From Candidatus Methanofastidiosia archaeon (GTDB lineage: Archaea; Methanobacteriota_B; Thermococci; Methanofastidiosales; Methanofastidiosaceae), in the NCBI GenBank assembly GCA_003558335.1, contig PWMA01000137.1, positions 1 to 11,366 on the forward strand: a DNA stretch of 11,366 bases, read 5' to 3'. Position 1 is the first letter of the stretch. Each line of letters begins with the position of its first letter. The notes beneath the pieces are model-generated. The model worked only from the letters and a program-made list of their open reading frames with translations. It searched no databases and was not told where the DNA came from. Below, in pieces: positions 1 through 6,822 of this stretch. A program made the position numbers and the translations under genes.

Positions 1-131
1 ATGGCCAACGGGGCACCGGGCTCGGGCTGTCGATCTGCCGGAACCTGGTCGAGCAGTACGGTGGCGAAATCAGTGTCGACACGGCACCGGGGCAGGGCGC
101 CCGGTTCACCGTCGTGTTCGCACAAGCCTGA
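1..131 (+). CDS. Sensor histidine kinase, C-terminal end only (front lies left of the window)
   Basis: The reading frame is open from the first base and stops at TGA 129-131. It encodes the end of a GHKL ATPase domain: GTGLGLSI is the G2 ATP-lid box of sensor kinases, followed by a segment reading LVEQYGGEISVDTAPGQGA and the usual closing beta strand (FTVVF). Such kinases autophosphorylate on a conserved His and pass the phosphate to a partner regulator. A response regulator start follows 26 nt downstream on the same strand, so the two probably formed a kinase-regulator operon. The sensor input and His region lie outside the window, so the signal cannot be named. Confidence 0.9.
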   Translation, partial: GQRGTGLGLSICRNLVEQYGGEISVDTAPGQGARFTVVFAQA

Positions 132-157
132 CCGTCAATACTGACTGAGGACTCGCG

Positions 158-331
158 ATGAAGGATGTACTGATCATCGAGGACGACCCGGTACTCAACC
201 GGTTTCTGTCGAAGCACGTCCGAGAAATGCATCTGGAAGTCAGCAGCTTTCAGAGTTGGGGGGCGGTCGACGCGTATCTCAAGGGGCACGAGCCGGCATT
301 GATCGTTTCCGATCTGGATACAACAGCGTGA
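158..331 (+). pseudogene. Response regulator receiver domain, truncated after the phospho-acceptor Asp
   Basis: ATG 158 is preceded by a TGAGG ribosome site and opens a 57-residue frame. It starts as a classic CheY-like receiver: LIIEDD gives the acidic pair at residues 9-10, and ALIVSDLD places the phospho-acceptor at Asp52. The frame then stops three residues after DLD (TTA, stop), where an intact receiver would continue for about 65 more residues with the conserved Thr/Ser and Lys, followed by any output domain. Its TGA overlaps the GTG start of thrC in the four bases GTGA (328-331). The upstream kinase tail was its likely partner. It almost certainly cannot signal. The cut is abrupt, which suggests a deletion or assembly join at about 313-327. 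Confidence 0.85.
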
Positions 332-1725
332 AATATGTCAGCACCCGGGGCGGCGTCGAGCCCCAGTCTTTTGAAGACGTGGTTCTGACGGGCTTGGCCC
401 CTGACGGCGGGCTGTTTGTTCCGGAGCAACTGCCCCGGCTCAGCGAGGCCGAGATCGCCGCCATGGCAGGACTCAATTACAGCGAACTGGCGTTTGGCGT
501 CATGAAACCGTTCGTGGACGGTGCCGTGCCCGATGCGGATCTGATGGCGCTTATCGACAAGTCCTACGAGTCGTTCCATCACGACGCCGTCGCACCGCTA
601 GTGCAACTGGATCACAACCTTTGGGTGCTCGAGTTGTTCCGGGGGCCAACCCTGGCCTTCAAGGACTTCGCGCTGCAGTTTCTCGGCAACCTGCTCGACT
701 ACATTCTCGAACAGCGCCAGCAGCGGGTGGCGATCATGGGCGCCACCTCTGGGGATACCGGCTCCGCCGCTATCGAGGGTTGCCGTCGCTGCAAACATAT
801 CGACATCTTTATTCTGCACCCACACAACCGGGTATCGGAGGTGCAGCGCCGCCAGATGACCACAGTGCTCGCGCCCAACGTGTTCAACATTGCACTCGAG
901 GGCAACTTCGACGACTGCCAGAACATGGTCAAGGCAAGTTTCGCTGACCAGTCCTTCCTGCCCGACGGGCGTCCGCTGGTGGCGGTCAACTCCATCAACT
1001 GGGCGCGGATCATGGCCCAGATCGTCTACTACTTCTACGCTGGCGTCGCGCTGGGCGCACCCGGCCGGCCGGTGTCCTTTGCGGTGCCCACCGGCAACTT
1101 CGGTGATATCTTTGCCGGCTACCTGGCCCTGCGCATGGGGTTGCCGGTCAAGCAGCTGGTCATCGGCACCAACGCCAACGACATCCTGCACCGCTGCATC
1201 AGCGCCAACGACCACAGTCAGCGCGAGCTGATTCACAGCCTGACGCCGAGCATGGACATCATGATTTCCAGCAACTTCGAGCGCCTGTTGTTTGATCTCT
1301 ACGATCGCGACGGCGCCGCCGTTGCCGAGCTGATGAAACAGGCTCGCGCTGGCGCAATGACGCTCAGCGAGCAGGCCCTGGGGCGCGCCCGCGACCTGTT
1401 CAGCAGTTTCCGGCTCGACGATGCCCACACCGTTGAGGTGATCCGCGAGTATCACGAGCGCTGTGAGTACCTGCTCGATCCCCACAGCGCCATCGGCGTG
1501 GCTGCCGGACGTGCCTGCAGCCGTGATGGCGCCGTGCCCATGGTCTGCCTTGCCACCGCGCATCCGGCCAAGTTTCCCGAAGCGGTGTGCAACGCCGGTT
1601 ATCCGGTCGCCCCACCGTTACCCCCTCACATGGTTGACCTGTTCGGCCGCGAGGAGCGCTACCAGGTGCTGCCGCACGATATCGCTGCGGTACAGGGCTA
1701 CATGGCCGAGCAGCTGAAAGCCTGA
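328..1725 (+). CDS. thrC: Threonine synthase
   Basis: This PLP enzyme converts O-phosphohomoserine to L-threonine and phosphate in the cytoplasm, the last step of threonine synthesis. The start is taken at GTG 328, giving 465 residues that begin KYVSTRGGV, the usual ThrC N-terminus; a longer frame back to 256 only reads the response regulator out of frame. The N-terminal ThrC domain is followed by the PLP lysine K112 in the segment LAFKDFALQF, the phosphate loop SGDTGSAA (141-148) and PTGNFGD (254-260). The length fits the roughly 465-470-residue bacterial type, so the gene looks intact. No ribosome site is visible, and no homoserine dehydrogenase or kinase gene lies upstream. Instead the start overlaps the stop of a broken response regulator, so expression may depend on that transcript. 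Confidence 0.95.
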   Translation: MKYVSTRGGVEPQSFEDVVLTGLAPDGGLFVPEQLPRLSEAEIAAMAGLNYSELAFGVMKPFVDGAVPDADLMALIDKSYESFHHDAVAPLVQLDHNLWVLELFRGPTLAFKDFALQFLGNLLDYILEQRQQRVAIMGATSGDTGSAAIEGCRRCKHIDIFILHPHNRVSEVQRRQMTTVLAPNVFNIALEGNFDDCQNMVKASFADQSFLPDGRPLVAVNSINWARIMAQIVYYFYAGVALGAPGRPVSFAVPTGNFGDIFAGYLALRMGLPVKQLVIGTNANDILHRCISANDHSQRELIHSLTPSMDIMISSNFERLLFDLYDRDGAAVAELMKQARAGAMTLSEQALGRARDLFSSFRLDDAHTVEVIREYHERCEYLLDPHSAIGVAAGRACSRDGAVPMVCLATAHPAKFPEAVCNAGYPVAPPLPPHMVDLFGREERYQVLPHDIAAVQGYMAEQLKA

Positions 1726-1849
1726 TGCCGTTGACGGCCGCCAGCAGGTCGCCCTGGATCAGGTGCGTGATGATGCCAGGGTAGACGGTGCCGAGCGCCC
1801 GACCAATGACATCAGGCGGGGGCGCAGCGGCGGAAGCCTCATGCAGCAT
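1724..1849 (-). other. Possible truncated start of an unknown gene downstream of the PLP enzyme
   Basis: On the minus strand an ATG at 1849 overlaps the end of the PLP enzyme gene, a layout common in coupled operons. About 42 protein-like residues follow, including DVIGRALGTVYPG and THLIQGDLLAAV. At about 1724 the frame runs into the antisense of the thrC 3' end, where the composition changes to low-complexity Arg/Pro/Ala sequence. This fits the first 40 residues of a real gene whose remainder was lost at a join near 1726-1735. I do not recognise the family. It could also be chance coding in a GC-rich stretch. Confidence 0.25.
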
Positions 1850-3137
1850 CGAGTGCCGCGCTCAGGTCGGCAATGATGTCGTCGGGGTGCTCCAGCCCTA
1901 CTGACAACCGTATTCCGCCGGGGTCGATGTGCAGCTGCTCCTGGATCGCCGTGGGCACGGCCGCGTGGGTCATGGAAGCCGGGTGCTCGATGAGGGTGCG
2001 AATCTGCCCGAGCGAGACGGCAAGGGTGACGGACAGGGCGTTCTCCGCGACGTGGTCGATCACCCGTGCGCCGAGCTGCCGGGCCGCCTCCCCGTCTCCC
2101 CGCAACACGAGATAGATCATGATGCCCGGCGCGAACTTGCCATCGAAATCCCGCATCTGGTGCCGCGCCAGTTCGTGCTGGGGATGACTCGGCAAACCGG
2201 GATAGCTCACCCGCTCGACCTTGGGATGCTGCGCGAGGAACTGCGCGACCCGTAACGCCGTGGCGATTTGTTGGCGGGTGCGCAGCGCAAGCGTTGGCAG
2301 CCCGTAAACCAAGTGCGGCCAGGCGACCCTCGGGGCCAGAACGCCGCCGAAATCCTTGCGATAGAGCAGCAGGTCCGGCTCCAACAGCCGCGGCCCGATG
2401 ACGGCGCCGCCCAAGTCTGTACCAAAGCCCCCGATGTTCTTGGTCAGACTCTGTACGACGAGATCGATGCCATGCTCTAACGGGCGCTGACAGAAAGGGG
2501 TGGCGAAGGTGTTGTCAACCACGGTGAAAACCCGCCGGCGCGACGCGCGTTGCCCGTTGTACTCACCGACGACGCGCGCCATAGCCGCAAGATCCAGCAG
2601 GTCCAGGCTTGGGTTACAGGGCGTCTCGCCATAGACCACCATGATCTCGGGATTCCGATCAAGCAGCGCCCGCAGCCGGTCGGCATCGGTCAGGTCTTCC
2701 AGAAGCACCTTGATGCCCAATCGAGGCAGCCAGTTGGTGAAGAGCGAGTAGGTGCAGCCGTAGATGGTGCGGTGCGAGAGCAGGATGTCACCGCTCTTGA
2801 GAAGGACACCCAGTACCGCGGCAATGGCGGCCATCCCGGTGGCGAAGGTGACGCAGGCCTCGCCGCCCTCGGCCACATTTAGATTCTCTTCCAGCATGCC
2901 GCGGGTCGGCTCGTCCAGCCGATCGTAGATATAGATTGGCGGTTGCAGCTCGCGGTTGAAGTCCGGGTTGGCGAATTGCCGGAAGCCTTCGGCCCCGCGC
3001 GCGGCGCTCTCGAGCCGATAGGCGACCGAAGCGCCAATGGGAGGGACGATGTGGTCCTGGTAATTCCAGTGGGGGCTGCGGAGCTTACCTTGGATCAGGC
3101 GGGTCTGTTTGCGGTACCGATCGTGCTTATCGCTCAT
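1839..3137 (-). CDS. PLP-dependent Cys/Met metabolism enzyme (O-succinylhomoserine sulfhydrylase / cystathionine gamma-synthase type)
   Basis: A 432-residue member of the fold-type I trans-sulfuration family, which includes MetB, MetZ, MetY and methionine gamma-lyase. ATG 3137 is chosen because GGAGAG sits about 8 nt ahead and the family N-terminus starts there; a frame extended to 3359 is Arg/Pro-rich and reads into an IS91 remnant. Visible signatures are YDRLDEPT (71-78, in place of the usual YSRxxNPT), FATGMAAI (98-105), ETPCNP (171-176), VDNTFATP (207-214), the PLP lysine K233 in SLTKNIGGFGTDLGGA, and SLGQIRTLIEHPASMTHA (375-392). With metA nearby, O-succinylhomoserine is the probable substrate and homocysteine or cystathionine the product. 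The sequence alone does not separate gamma-synthase, sulfhydrylase and gamma-lyase. It is convergent with thrC. Confidence 0.85.
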   Translation of the reverse strand: MSDKHDRYRKQTRLIQGKLRSPHWNYQDHIVPPIGASVAYRLESAARGAEGFRQFANPDFNRELQPPIYIYDRLDEPTRGMLEENLNVAEGGEACVTFATGMAAIAAVLGVLLKSGDILLSHRTIYGCTYSLFTNWLPRLGIKVLLEDLTDADRLRALLDRNPEIMVVYGETPCNPSLDLLDLAAMARVVGEYNGQRASRRRVFTVVDNTFATPFCQRPLEHGIDLVVQSLTKNIGGFGTDLGGAVIGPRLLEPDLLLYRKDFGGVLAPRVAWPHLVYGLPTLALRTRQQIATALRVAQFLAQHPKVERVSYPGLPSHPQHELARHQMRDFDGKFAPGIMIYLVLRGDGEAARQLGARVIDHVAENALSVTLAVSLGQIRTLIEHPASMTHAAVPTAIQEQLHIDPGGIRLSVGLEHPDDIIADLSAALDAA

Positions 3138-3234
3138 CGGGACTCTCCGGTTCGCTTGCCTATTCGTCTTCACCCGGCCGGAGGATTTCAGGCAAGGCCG
3201 ACCCCGCGACAACCGTCGGCTCCGGGGTGGAAAG

Positions 3235-3263
3235 GATAAACACCCTTTCGCAGGGCGGGTCAA
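3235..3263 (-). promoter_or_regulatory. Candidate sigma-70-like promoter for the PLP enzyme gene
   Basis: On the minus strand TTGACC (3263-3258, five of six -35 consensus bases) is separated by exactly 17 nt from TTTATC (3240-3235, three of six -10 bases). It lies about 100 nt upstream of the chosen ATG at 3137 and points toward it. It sits at the downstream edge of the IS91 transposase remnant, so the promoter may be derived from the element. The -10 match is modest. Confidence 0.4.
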
Positions 3264-3450
3264 CCGCCTGGATGCACCGGCACAGCCCTTCGGGCGTCTT
3301 CCACTCACTCGCACCTGTTGCGACGCCGGCGTGCTCGGAGAATCCAGCCTCCTTGTCAACCCCAGCGTCGCAGGCCGACCGCGTCAGCAGAGTGAACACC
3401 TTGCGGCCATGGTGCGGCCCGACGGCAACCTGGTGGATGATCGACGAACC
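3239..3450 (-). mobile_element. IS91-family transposase remnant, middle segment
   Basis: Reading the minus strand from about 3447 gives SSIIHQVAVGPHHGRKVFTL, followed after a short acidic linker by AGFSEHAGVATGASEW and then GLCRCIQ. This reproduces the block typical of IS91/ISCR-type (putative transposase, Y1/Y2 rolling-circle) proteins: VGP.AGRKVFTLQT, then GFSLHAGV, then ERLCRYI. Several core positions are changed (SEHAG for SLHAG, TPEGLCRCI for KLERLCRYI). The N-terminal metal and catalytic-tyrosine parts are not found around it, so this is a decayed internal fragment. It lies directly upstream of the PLP enzyme gene and seems to carry a promoter-like sequence. Assignment is by remembered family motif, not by search. 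Confidence 0.65.
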
Positions 3451-3463
3451 CGGGATGCGTCCT

Positions 3464-4298
3464 GGTGCAGCAGCGTCGATCGTTGCACCGGCTAGGTCGC
3501 TATTCTCTGCGTCCCGTGCAACCCAACACTGGCATGCGATAGATCCCGGATGTGCCAGATCGGCATGATCGGGATCGACTGACTCAGCATCTCCCGGGTT
3601 TGTCCGGCGGGCACTTGTGCCGTAGTGGCAGGCCGTTTCAGCAAATGAGCGGCCCGCTCTGACAAACCGTCAGCAGTGTCGCACCCGCAAACCAATTCCA
3701 TCTTCGGATACCGGAGATGATTAATTTGAAAACAATCATCTACGGATCCTTGTCTTGTTGGCCCCGGTCTTGCGTAACAGCGATCCGAACACCCTGGGGT
3801 AGCGGGTTCCTGTTGCGATCCCTGTCGCGAGGGGTTGGCCGGCCCGATGCGGGGCGACGCGCAACGAACGACAGTAGAAGGAGCACTGAACCGAGAAGCG
3901 ACGCCATGATCGACCGAATGCGCGCACGCAAGCTTGTAAAGCCAGCGAGCGGGGCTACCTACATCGTGCGTGGTGCAGCGGCAATGGGCTCTGCCAAGTC
4001 CCAACAGTTTGGCATGCCCAGCTACTAAACGCCCGGCCGGGGCCAACTCTGCCATGAAAGGTGTTTTCAGCTTCGGCTCTTTCGATTGCCTGACGCACCA
4101 TTCTTGCTCGAACGCCTCGGCCTGCTGGAGCGTCCTACGTTCGTGCCATTGAGCGGTCTTCTCGTCACGGCCGTGTTGCAGACTCGTCGCGAGGTTTCGT
4201 GCGAACACGGTCTAAAATGGAGATCCGGTGCCGGGTTGCCCTGAGGCGGATTGCGAAGACCTGGAGGTGGACATGCTGAAGCGAGAGGGTCGAGACTG
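3464..4298. other. Long stretch without a recognisable gene, between the IS91 remnant and metA
   Basis: About 830 nt between the minus-strand PLP enzyme with its IS91 remnant and plus-strand metA. Open frames exist on both strands (for example minus 3492-4208), but their translations show no family motif, are rich in Arg, Ser and Pro, and lack convincing ribosome sites. One minus frame near 3907 starts with a hydrophobic signal-like run (SLLGSVLLLLSF) but is short and unsupported. There is an AT-rich inverted repeat at 3716-3742. Just upstream of metA, TAAAAT (4213-4218) resembles a -10 box but has no -35 at standard spacing. No SAM riboswitch or met-box pattern was recognised. Confidence 0.5.
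3716..3742. repeat. AT-rich inverted repeat, 8-bp arms
   Basis: AGATGATT (3716-3723) is followed after 11 nt (AATTTGAAAAC) by its exact complement AATCATCT (3735-3742). It stands out as AT-rich within a GC-rich window. It could be a regulator-binding site, a hairpin, or the edge of a lost mobile element. There is no T-tract right after the arm, so an intrinsic terminator is less likely. Confidence 0.4.
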
Positions 4299-5369
4299 AT
4301 GCCACTGGTCGCGCACACGGCGCTGCCGGCCTTCGAGCGCCTGCGCAAGGAAGGCGCGACTGTTCTGCCCAGCGATTATGCACTGCACCAGGATATACGT
4401 GCGCTGCACATTGGCCTGCTGAACATGATGCCGGACGCCGCACTTGCGGCTACTGAGCGACAGTTCTACCGGCTGATCGGGGAGAGCAACCAGATTGCGC
4501 AGTTCTACATGTACCCCTTCACCCTGACGGAACTGCCACGTGGTCCGGGCGGCCGTGCGCACGTCGAGCAGTTCTACGAGAGCTTCGACACCCTGCAGCG
4601 CGACGGTCTGGATGCCCTGATCATCACGGGGGCCAATGTCAGCGAGCCGGATCTGGCGCTGGAGCCGTTCTGGGAGCCGTTGGCAGAGGTCGTGGACTGG
4701 GCCTGGCACAATGTCACTTCCACGCTGTGCTCCTGTCTGGCGACCCACGCGGTGATGCAGGCGCGCTACGGCGAACGGCGCCGGCCGCGCGGACCCAAGC
4801 TGTGGGGCGTATTCGACCACCGGGTGGTGCAACGCGGGCATCCGCTGGTCGCCGGTGTCAACACGCGCTTCGACGTTCCGCACTCGCGCTTCAACGATGT
4901 CTCGCGCGCGCAGTTCGAACGCCACGGGCTGCAGGTGCTCGTCGAGAGTGAGACGGCGGGTGTGCATCTGGCGGTGTCGGAGGACGGTTTTCGGCTGGTG
5001 TTTTTCCAGGGCCACCCGGAGTACGACAGCATCAGCCTGTTGAAGGAGTACAAGCGCGAGGTCACGCGCTACATCAACGGTTCCCGCCCGGATTATCCGC
5101 CGTTGCCGGACAATTATCTGTCCCCGCAGGCCGCCGCGATTCTGCACGAGCATCGTGATCACGTCGAGCGCGCGCTGATGCGCCGGGCCCCGGTGCCGGA
5201 ACTGCCGGAGCACCTGCTGGTGCAGGGGCTCGACAACACCTGGCACGACAGCGCACTGGCCGTCATCAACAACTGGGTTGGCTATGTGTACCAGCTGACC
5301 AACGTCGACCGGCACCTGCCATTCCAGCACGGCGTCGATCCCGACAATCCGCTTGGCCTGACCCGCTGA
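4299..5369 (+). CDS. metA: Homoserine O-succinyltransferase (MetA family)
   Basis: This cytoplasmic enzyme acylates homoserine as the committed step of methionine synthesis; the product would feed the trans-sulfuration enzyme about 1.2 kb away. ATG 4299 (356 residues) is chosen for the GAGAGGG ribosome site and because MPLVAHTALPAF matches the family start. Visible features are HIGLLNMMPD (37-46), the nucleophile region STLCSCLATH with catalytic Cys146, PHSRFND (194-200), and GHPEYD with His239 and Glu241, the conserved catalytic pair. The closing segment INNWVGYVYQLT matches the E. coli C-terminus. It is about 47 residues longer than E. coli MetA, mostly from an insertion at about 276-312. 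The acyl-CoA selectivity position (Gly111 in E. coli, Glu in acetyl-transferring relatives) aligns with Ser115, so acetyl- versus succinyl-CoA use is uncertain. Confidence 0.92.
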   Translation: MPLVAHTALPAFERLRKEGATVLPSDYALHQDIRALHIGLLNMMPDAALAATERQFYRLIGESNQIAQFYMYPFTLTELPRGPGGRAHVEQFYESFDTLQRDGLDALIITGANVSEPDLALEPFWEPLAEVVDWAWHNVTSTLCSCLATHAVMQARYGERRRPRGPKLWGVFDHRVVQRGHPLVAGVNTRFDVPHSRFNDVSRAQFERHGLQVLVESETAGVHLAVSEDGFRLVFFQGHPEYDSISLLKEYKREVTRYINGSRPDYPPLPDNYLSPQAAAILHEHRDHVERALMRRAPVPELPEHLLVQGLDNTWHDSALAVINNWVGYVYQLTNVDRHLPFQHGVDPDNPLGLTR

Positions 5370-5497
5370 CCCGTCGCCGCGGCCGTCGACTTTCATTGTG
5401 CCACCGCAGGCCCGCAGGTCTGAACGGTGTGCCACTGTAGGGTTTCGGGGTCTCAAGTCGACCCAAACCGGGCACCGGAGCACCGCCCGCAGATGGC

Positions 5498-5722
5498 GCA
5501 CGCGAAGCGCCGATGGTGGTGCGGTTGCCCCGCGGGCCCGGCCAGCGCGAGGATCGGTACATGCACCTGTTCTGCGGCAAGGAGGCGGCGCTGACAGCGT
5601 CGCGCGCGGCCTCGTCTGCTTCTGCGACGACCACTGAGACGGTCGCTTCCGGCACGCTGGCCCAAAAGGTCATCGAACTGGAGCGGCGTATCGAAGCCCT
5701 GGAACGTCGCCTGGCCCACTAA
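5498..5722 (+). pseudogene. yceH: YceH (UPF0502/DUF480) family, C-terminal fragment
   Basis: From about 5498 the plus strand reads AREAPMVVRLPRGPGQ and then RYMHLFCGKEA, which matches the hallmark of the YceH family end (LVV.LPR.PGQKE.RYAHLL.G). A short Ala/Ser/Thr linker and a coiled-coil-like tail (ELERRIEALERRL) follow, ending at TAA 5720-5722. YceH proteins are roughly 210-220 residues with two winged-helix domains; here only the last 70-75 residues exist. Upstream of 5498 the frame becomes Pro/Gly-rich filler with no family match and soon reaches the 3' flank of metA. An ATG at 5513 lies within the conserved block but has no ribosome site. The join is sharp, suggesting deletion of the gene's front. 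Confidence 0.75.
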
Positions 5723-5785
5723 TGTTGGGTCACAGGCCTGATGGCGCCTTCAGCGAGGCGATAGGCGTGAACGGGAGGCGGATCC

Positions 5786-6595
5786 ATGATCGGAGCGATT
5801 GCCGGTGACATCATTGGTTCGATTCACGAGGGGGCGGCACCCAAGCCGAAAGACTTTCCCTTGTTCGTGCGCGCCTCGCGGTTCACGGACGATACGGTTC
5901 TGACCGTCGCGGTGGCCAGCGCGGTGCTGAGCGGCACGGACTACGAGACGTCGCTGTGGGCGTGGGGCCGGCGCTACCCGGGGGCCGGGTACGGAGGCTG
6001 GTTCCGCCGCTGGCTGTTCCAGGACGATGCTCCGGCCTACAACAGTTTCGGCAACGGCTCGGCGATGCGGGTTTCCGCGATCGGCTGGGCCTTCGAGGAT
6101 CTGGAGACCGTGCTGCACGAGGCGAAGCGCAGCGCCGAGGCGACACACAATCACCCGAAAGGCATCCAGGGCGCGCAGGCCGTGGCCGGCGCGGTCTGGG
6201 CGGGTCGAATGGGCCAGGGCAAGGACGCAATCGAGGAGCTGTTGTCCCACCGCTTCGGCTACGATTGCGCTCTCGACTGGGCCGACTTGCAGCGCCGTGG
6301 TGGCTTCGACATCACCTGCCAGGGGACCGTGCCCGCGGCTGCGGCCGCGTTTCTGCGATCGACCGACTACGAGGATGCGGTGCGCAATGCCGTCTCGCTC
6401 GGCGGCGATGCCGATACCCTGGCCTGCATCGCGGGAGCAATGGCCGAGGCGCACTATGGCTCCGTTCCGGATGCGATCCAGGTCGAGGTGATGGCCCGCC
6501 TGGACCCGCCACTGCGAACCGAGCTGTATACCTTCGCGCAACGGTACGGGGTTCCGATCATGACCGCACAGCGTTCGGAAGGGACCCGGGAATGA
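5786..6595 (+). CDS. ADP-ribosylglycohydrolase (DraG/ARH family)
   Basis: A 269-residue protein with the ARH/DraG fold, which removes ADP-ribose from proteins or small molecules using paired divalent metal ions. GGGAGG lies about 7 nt before ATG 5786, and the protein starts IGAIAGDIIGS, the normal family N-terminus. Metal and substrate motifs are FTDDT (33-37), NGSAMRV (90-96), HNHPKG (121-126) and SLGGDADTLA (204-213), so all expected catalytic acidic residues are present and the enzyme looks intact. No ADP-ribosyltransferase (DraT-like or toxin) or nitrogenase gene is nearby, so the target is unknown. A terminator follows at 6655, making this probably a single-gene unit. Confidence 0.93.
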   Translation: MIGAIAGDIIGSIHEGAAPKPKDFPLFVRASRFTDDTVLTVAVASAVLSGTDYETSLWAWGRRYPGAGYGGWFRRWLFQDDAPAYNSFGNGSAMRVSAIGWAFEDLETVLHEAKRSAEATHNHPKGIQGAQAVAGAVWAGRMGQGKDAIEELLSHRFGYDCALDWADLQRRGGFDITCQGTVPAAAAAFLRSTDYEDAVRNAVSLGGDADTLACIAGAMAEAHYGSVPDAIQVEVMARLDPPLRTELYTFAQRYGVPIMTAQRSEGTRE

Positions 6596-6654
6596 AAGAT
6601 CCCGAACGCCCTGAGGGGGCAGGCGTGCCGCAGATGAAGGACCGTTGCGCGCTA

Positions 6655-6686
6655 CACCGAAACGGACGTCAAATCGGTGCTTTTTT
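6655..6686 (+). terminator. Intrinsic terminator after the ADP-ribosylglycohydrolase gene
   Basis: CACCGA (6655-6660), a 13-nt loop, its exact complement TCGGTG (6674-6679), one C, and then six T (6681-6686). The position, 60 nt past the stop codon, fits the end of the ADP-ribosylglycohydrolase transcript and separates it from the alkene reductase gene. The stem is short and the loop long. Confidence 0.55.
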
Positions 6687-6822
6687 CAAGTTGTGGTTGC
6701 CCATTAGCAGACACAACCGTCAGCGCAGGCACGAGGAATCGACGGCAGAGGCGGGATTCATCTTGCCCCTCGGGTCGTTGGTGCCGACACTGTAGCTTCG
6801 AGCCGAACCGCGGAGGCAACGC

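Noticed and set aside
598..1563. Long minus-strand open frame of 321 codons
   Set aside because: It is the antisense shadow of thrC; its translation has no family motif, while the plus strand has all threonine synthase motifs.
3492..4208. 238-codon minus-strand frame, and shorter frames with a hydrophobic start near 3907
   Set aside because: No conserved motifs, Cys/Arg/Ser-rich composition and no convincing ribosome site; most likely chance open frames in non-coding DNA.
3138..4298. Looked for a SAM or SAH riboswitch or MetJ/MetR boxes ahead of the two methionine genes
   Set aside because: No conserved riboswitch core or AGACGTCT-type repeat was recognised; a covariance search would be needed to exclude one fully.
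4212..5501. Minus-strand open frame of 429 codons opposite metA
   Set aside because: Antisense shadow caused by GC-rich codon use; no recognisable domain.
6592..6795. Small 67-codon frame whose ATG overlaps the stop of the ADP-ribosylglycohydrolase gene (ATGA)
   Set aside because: It reads straight through the hairpin and T6 terminator at 6655-6686, has no family similarity that I recognise, and is rich in Arg and Pro.
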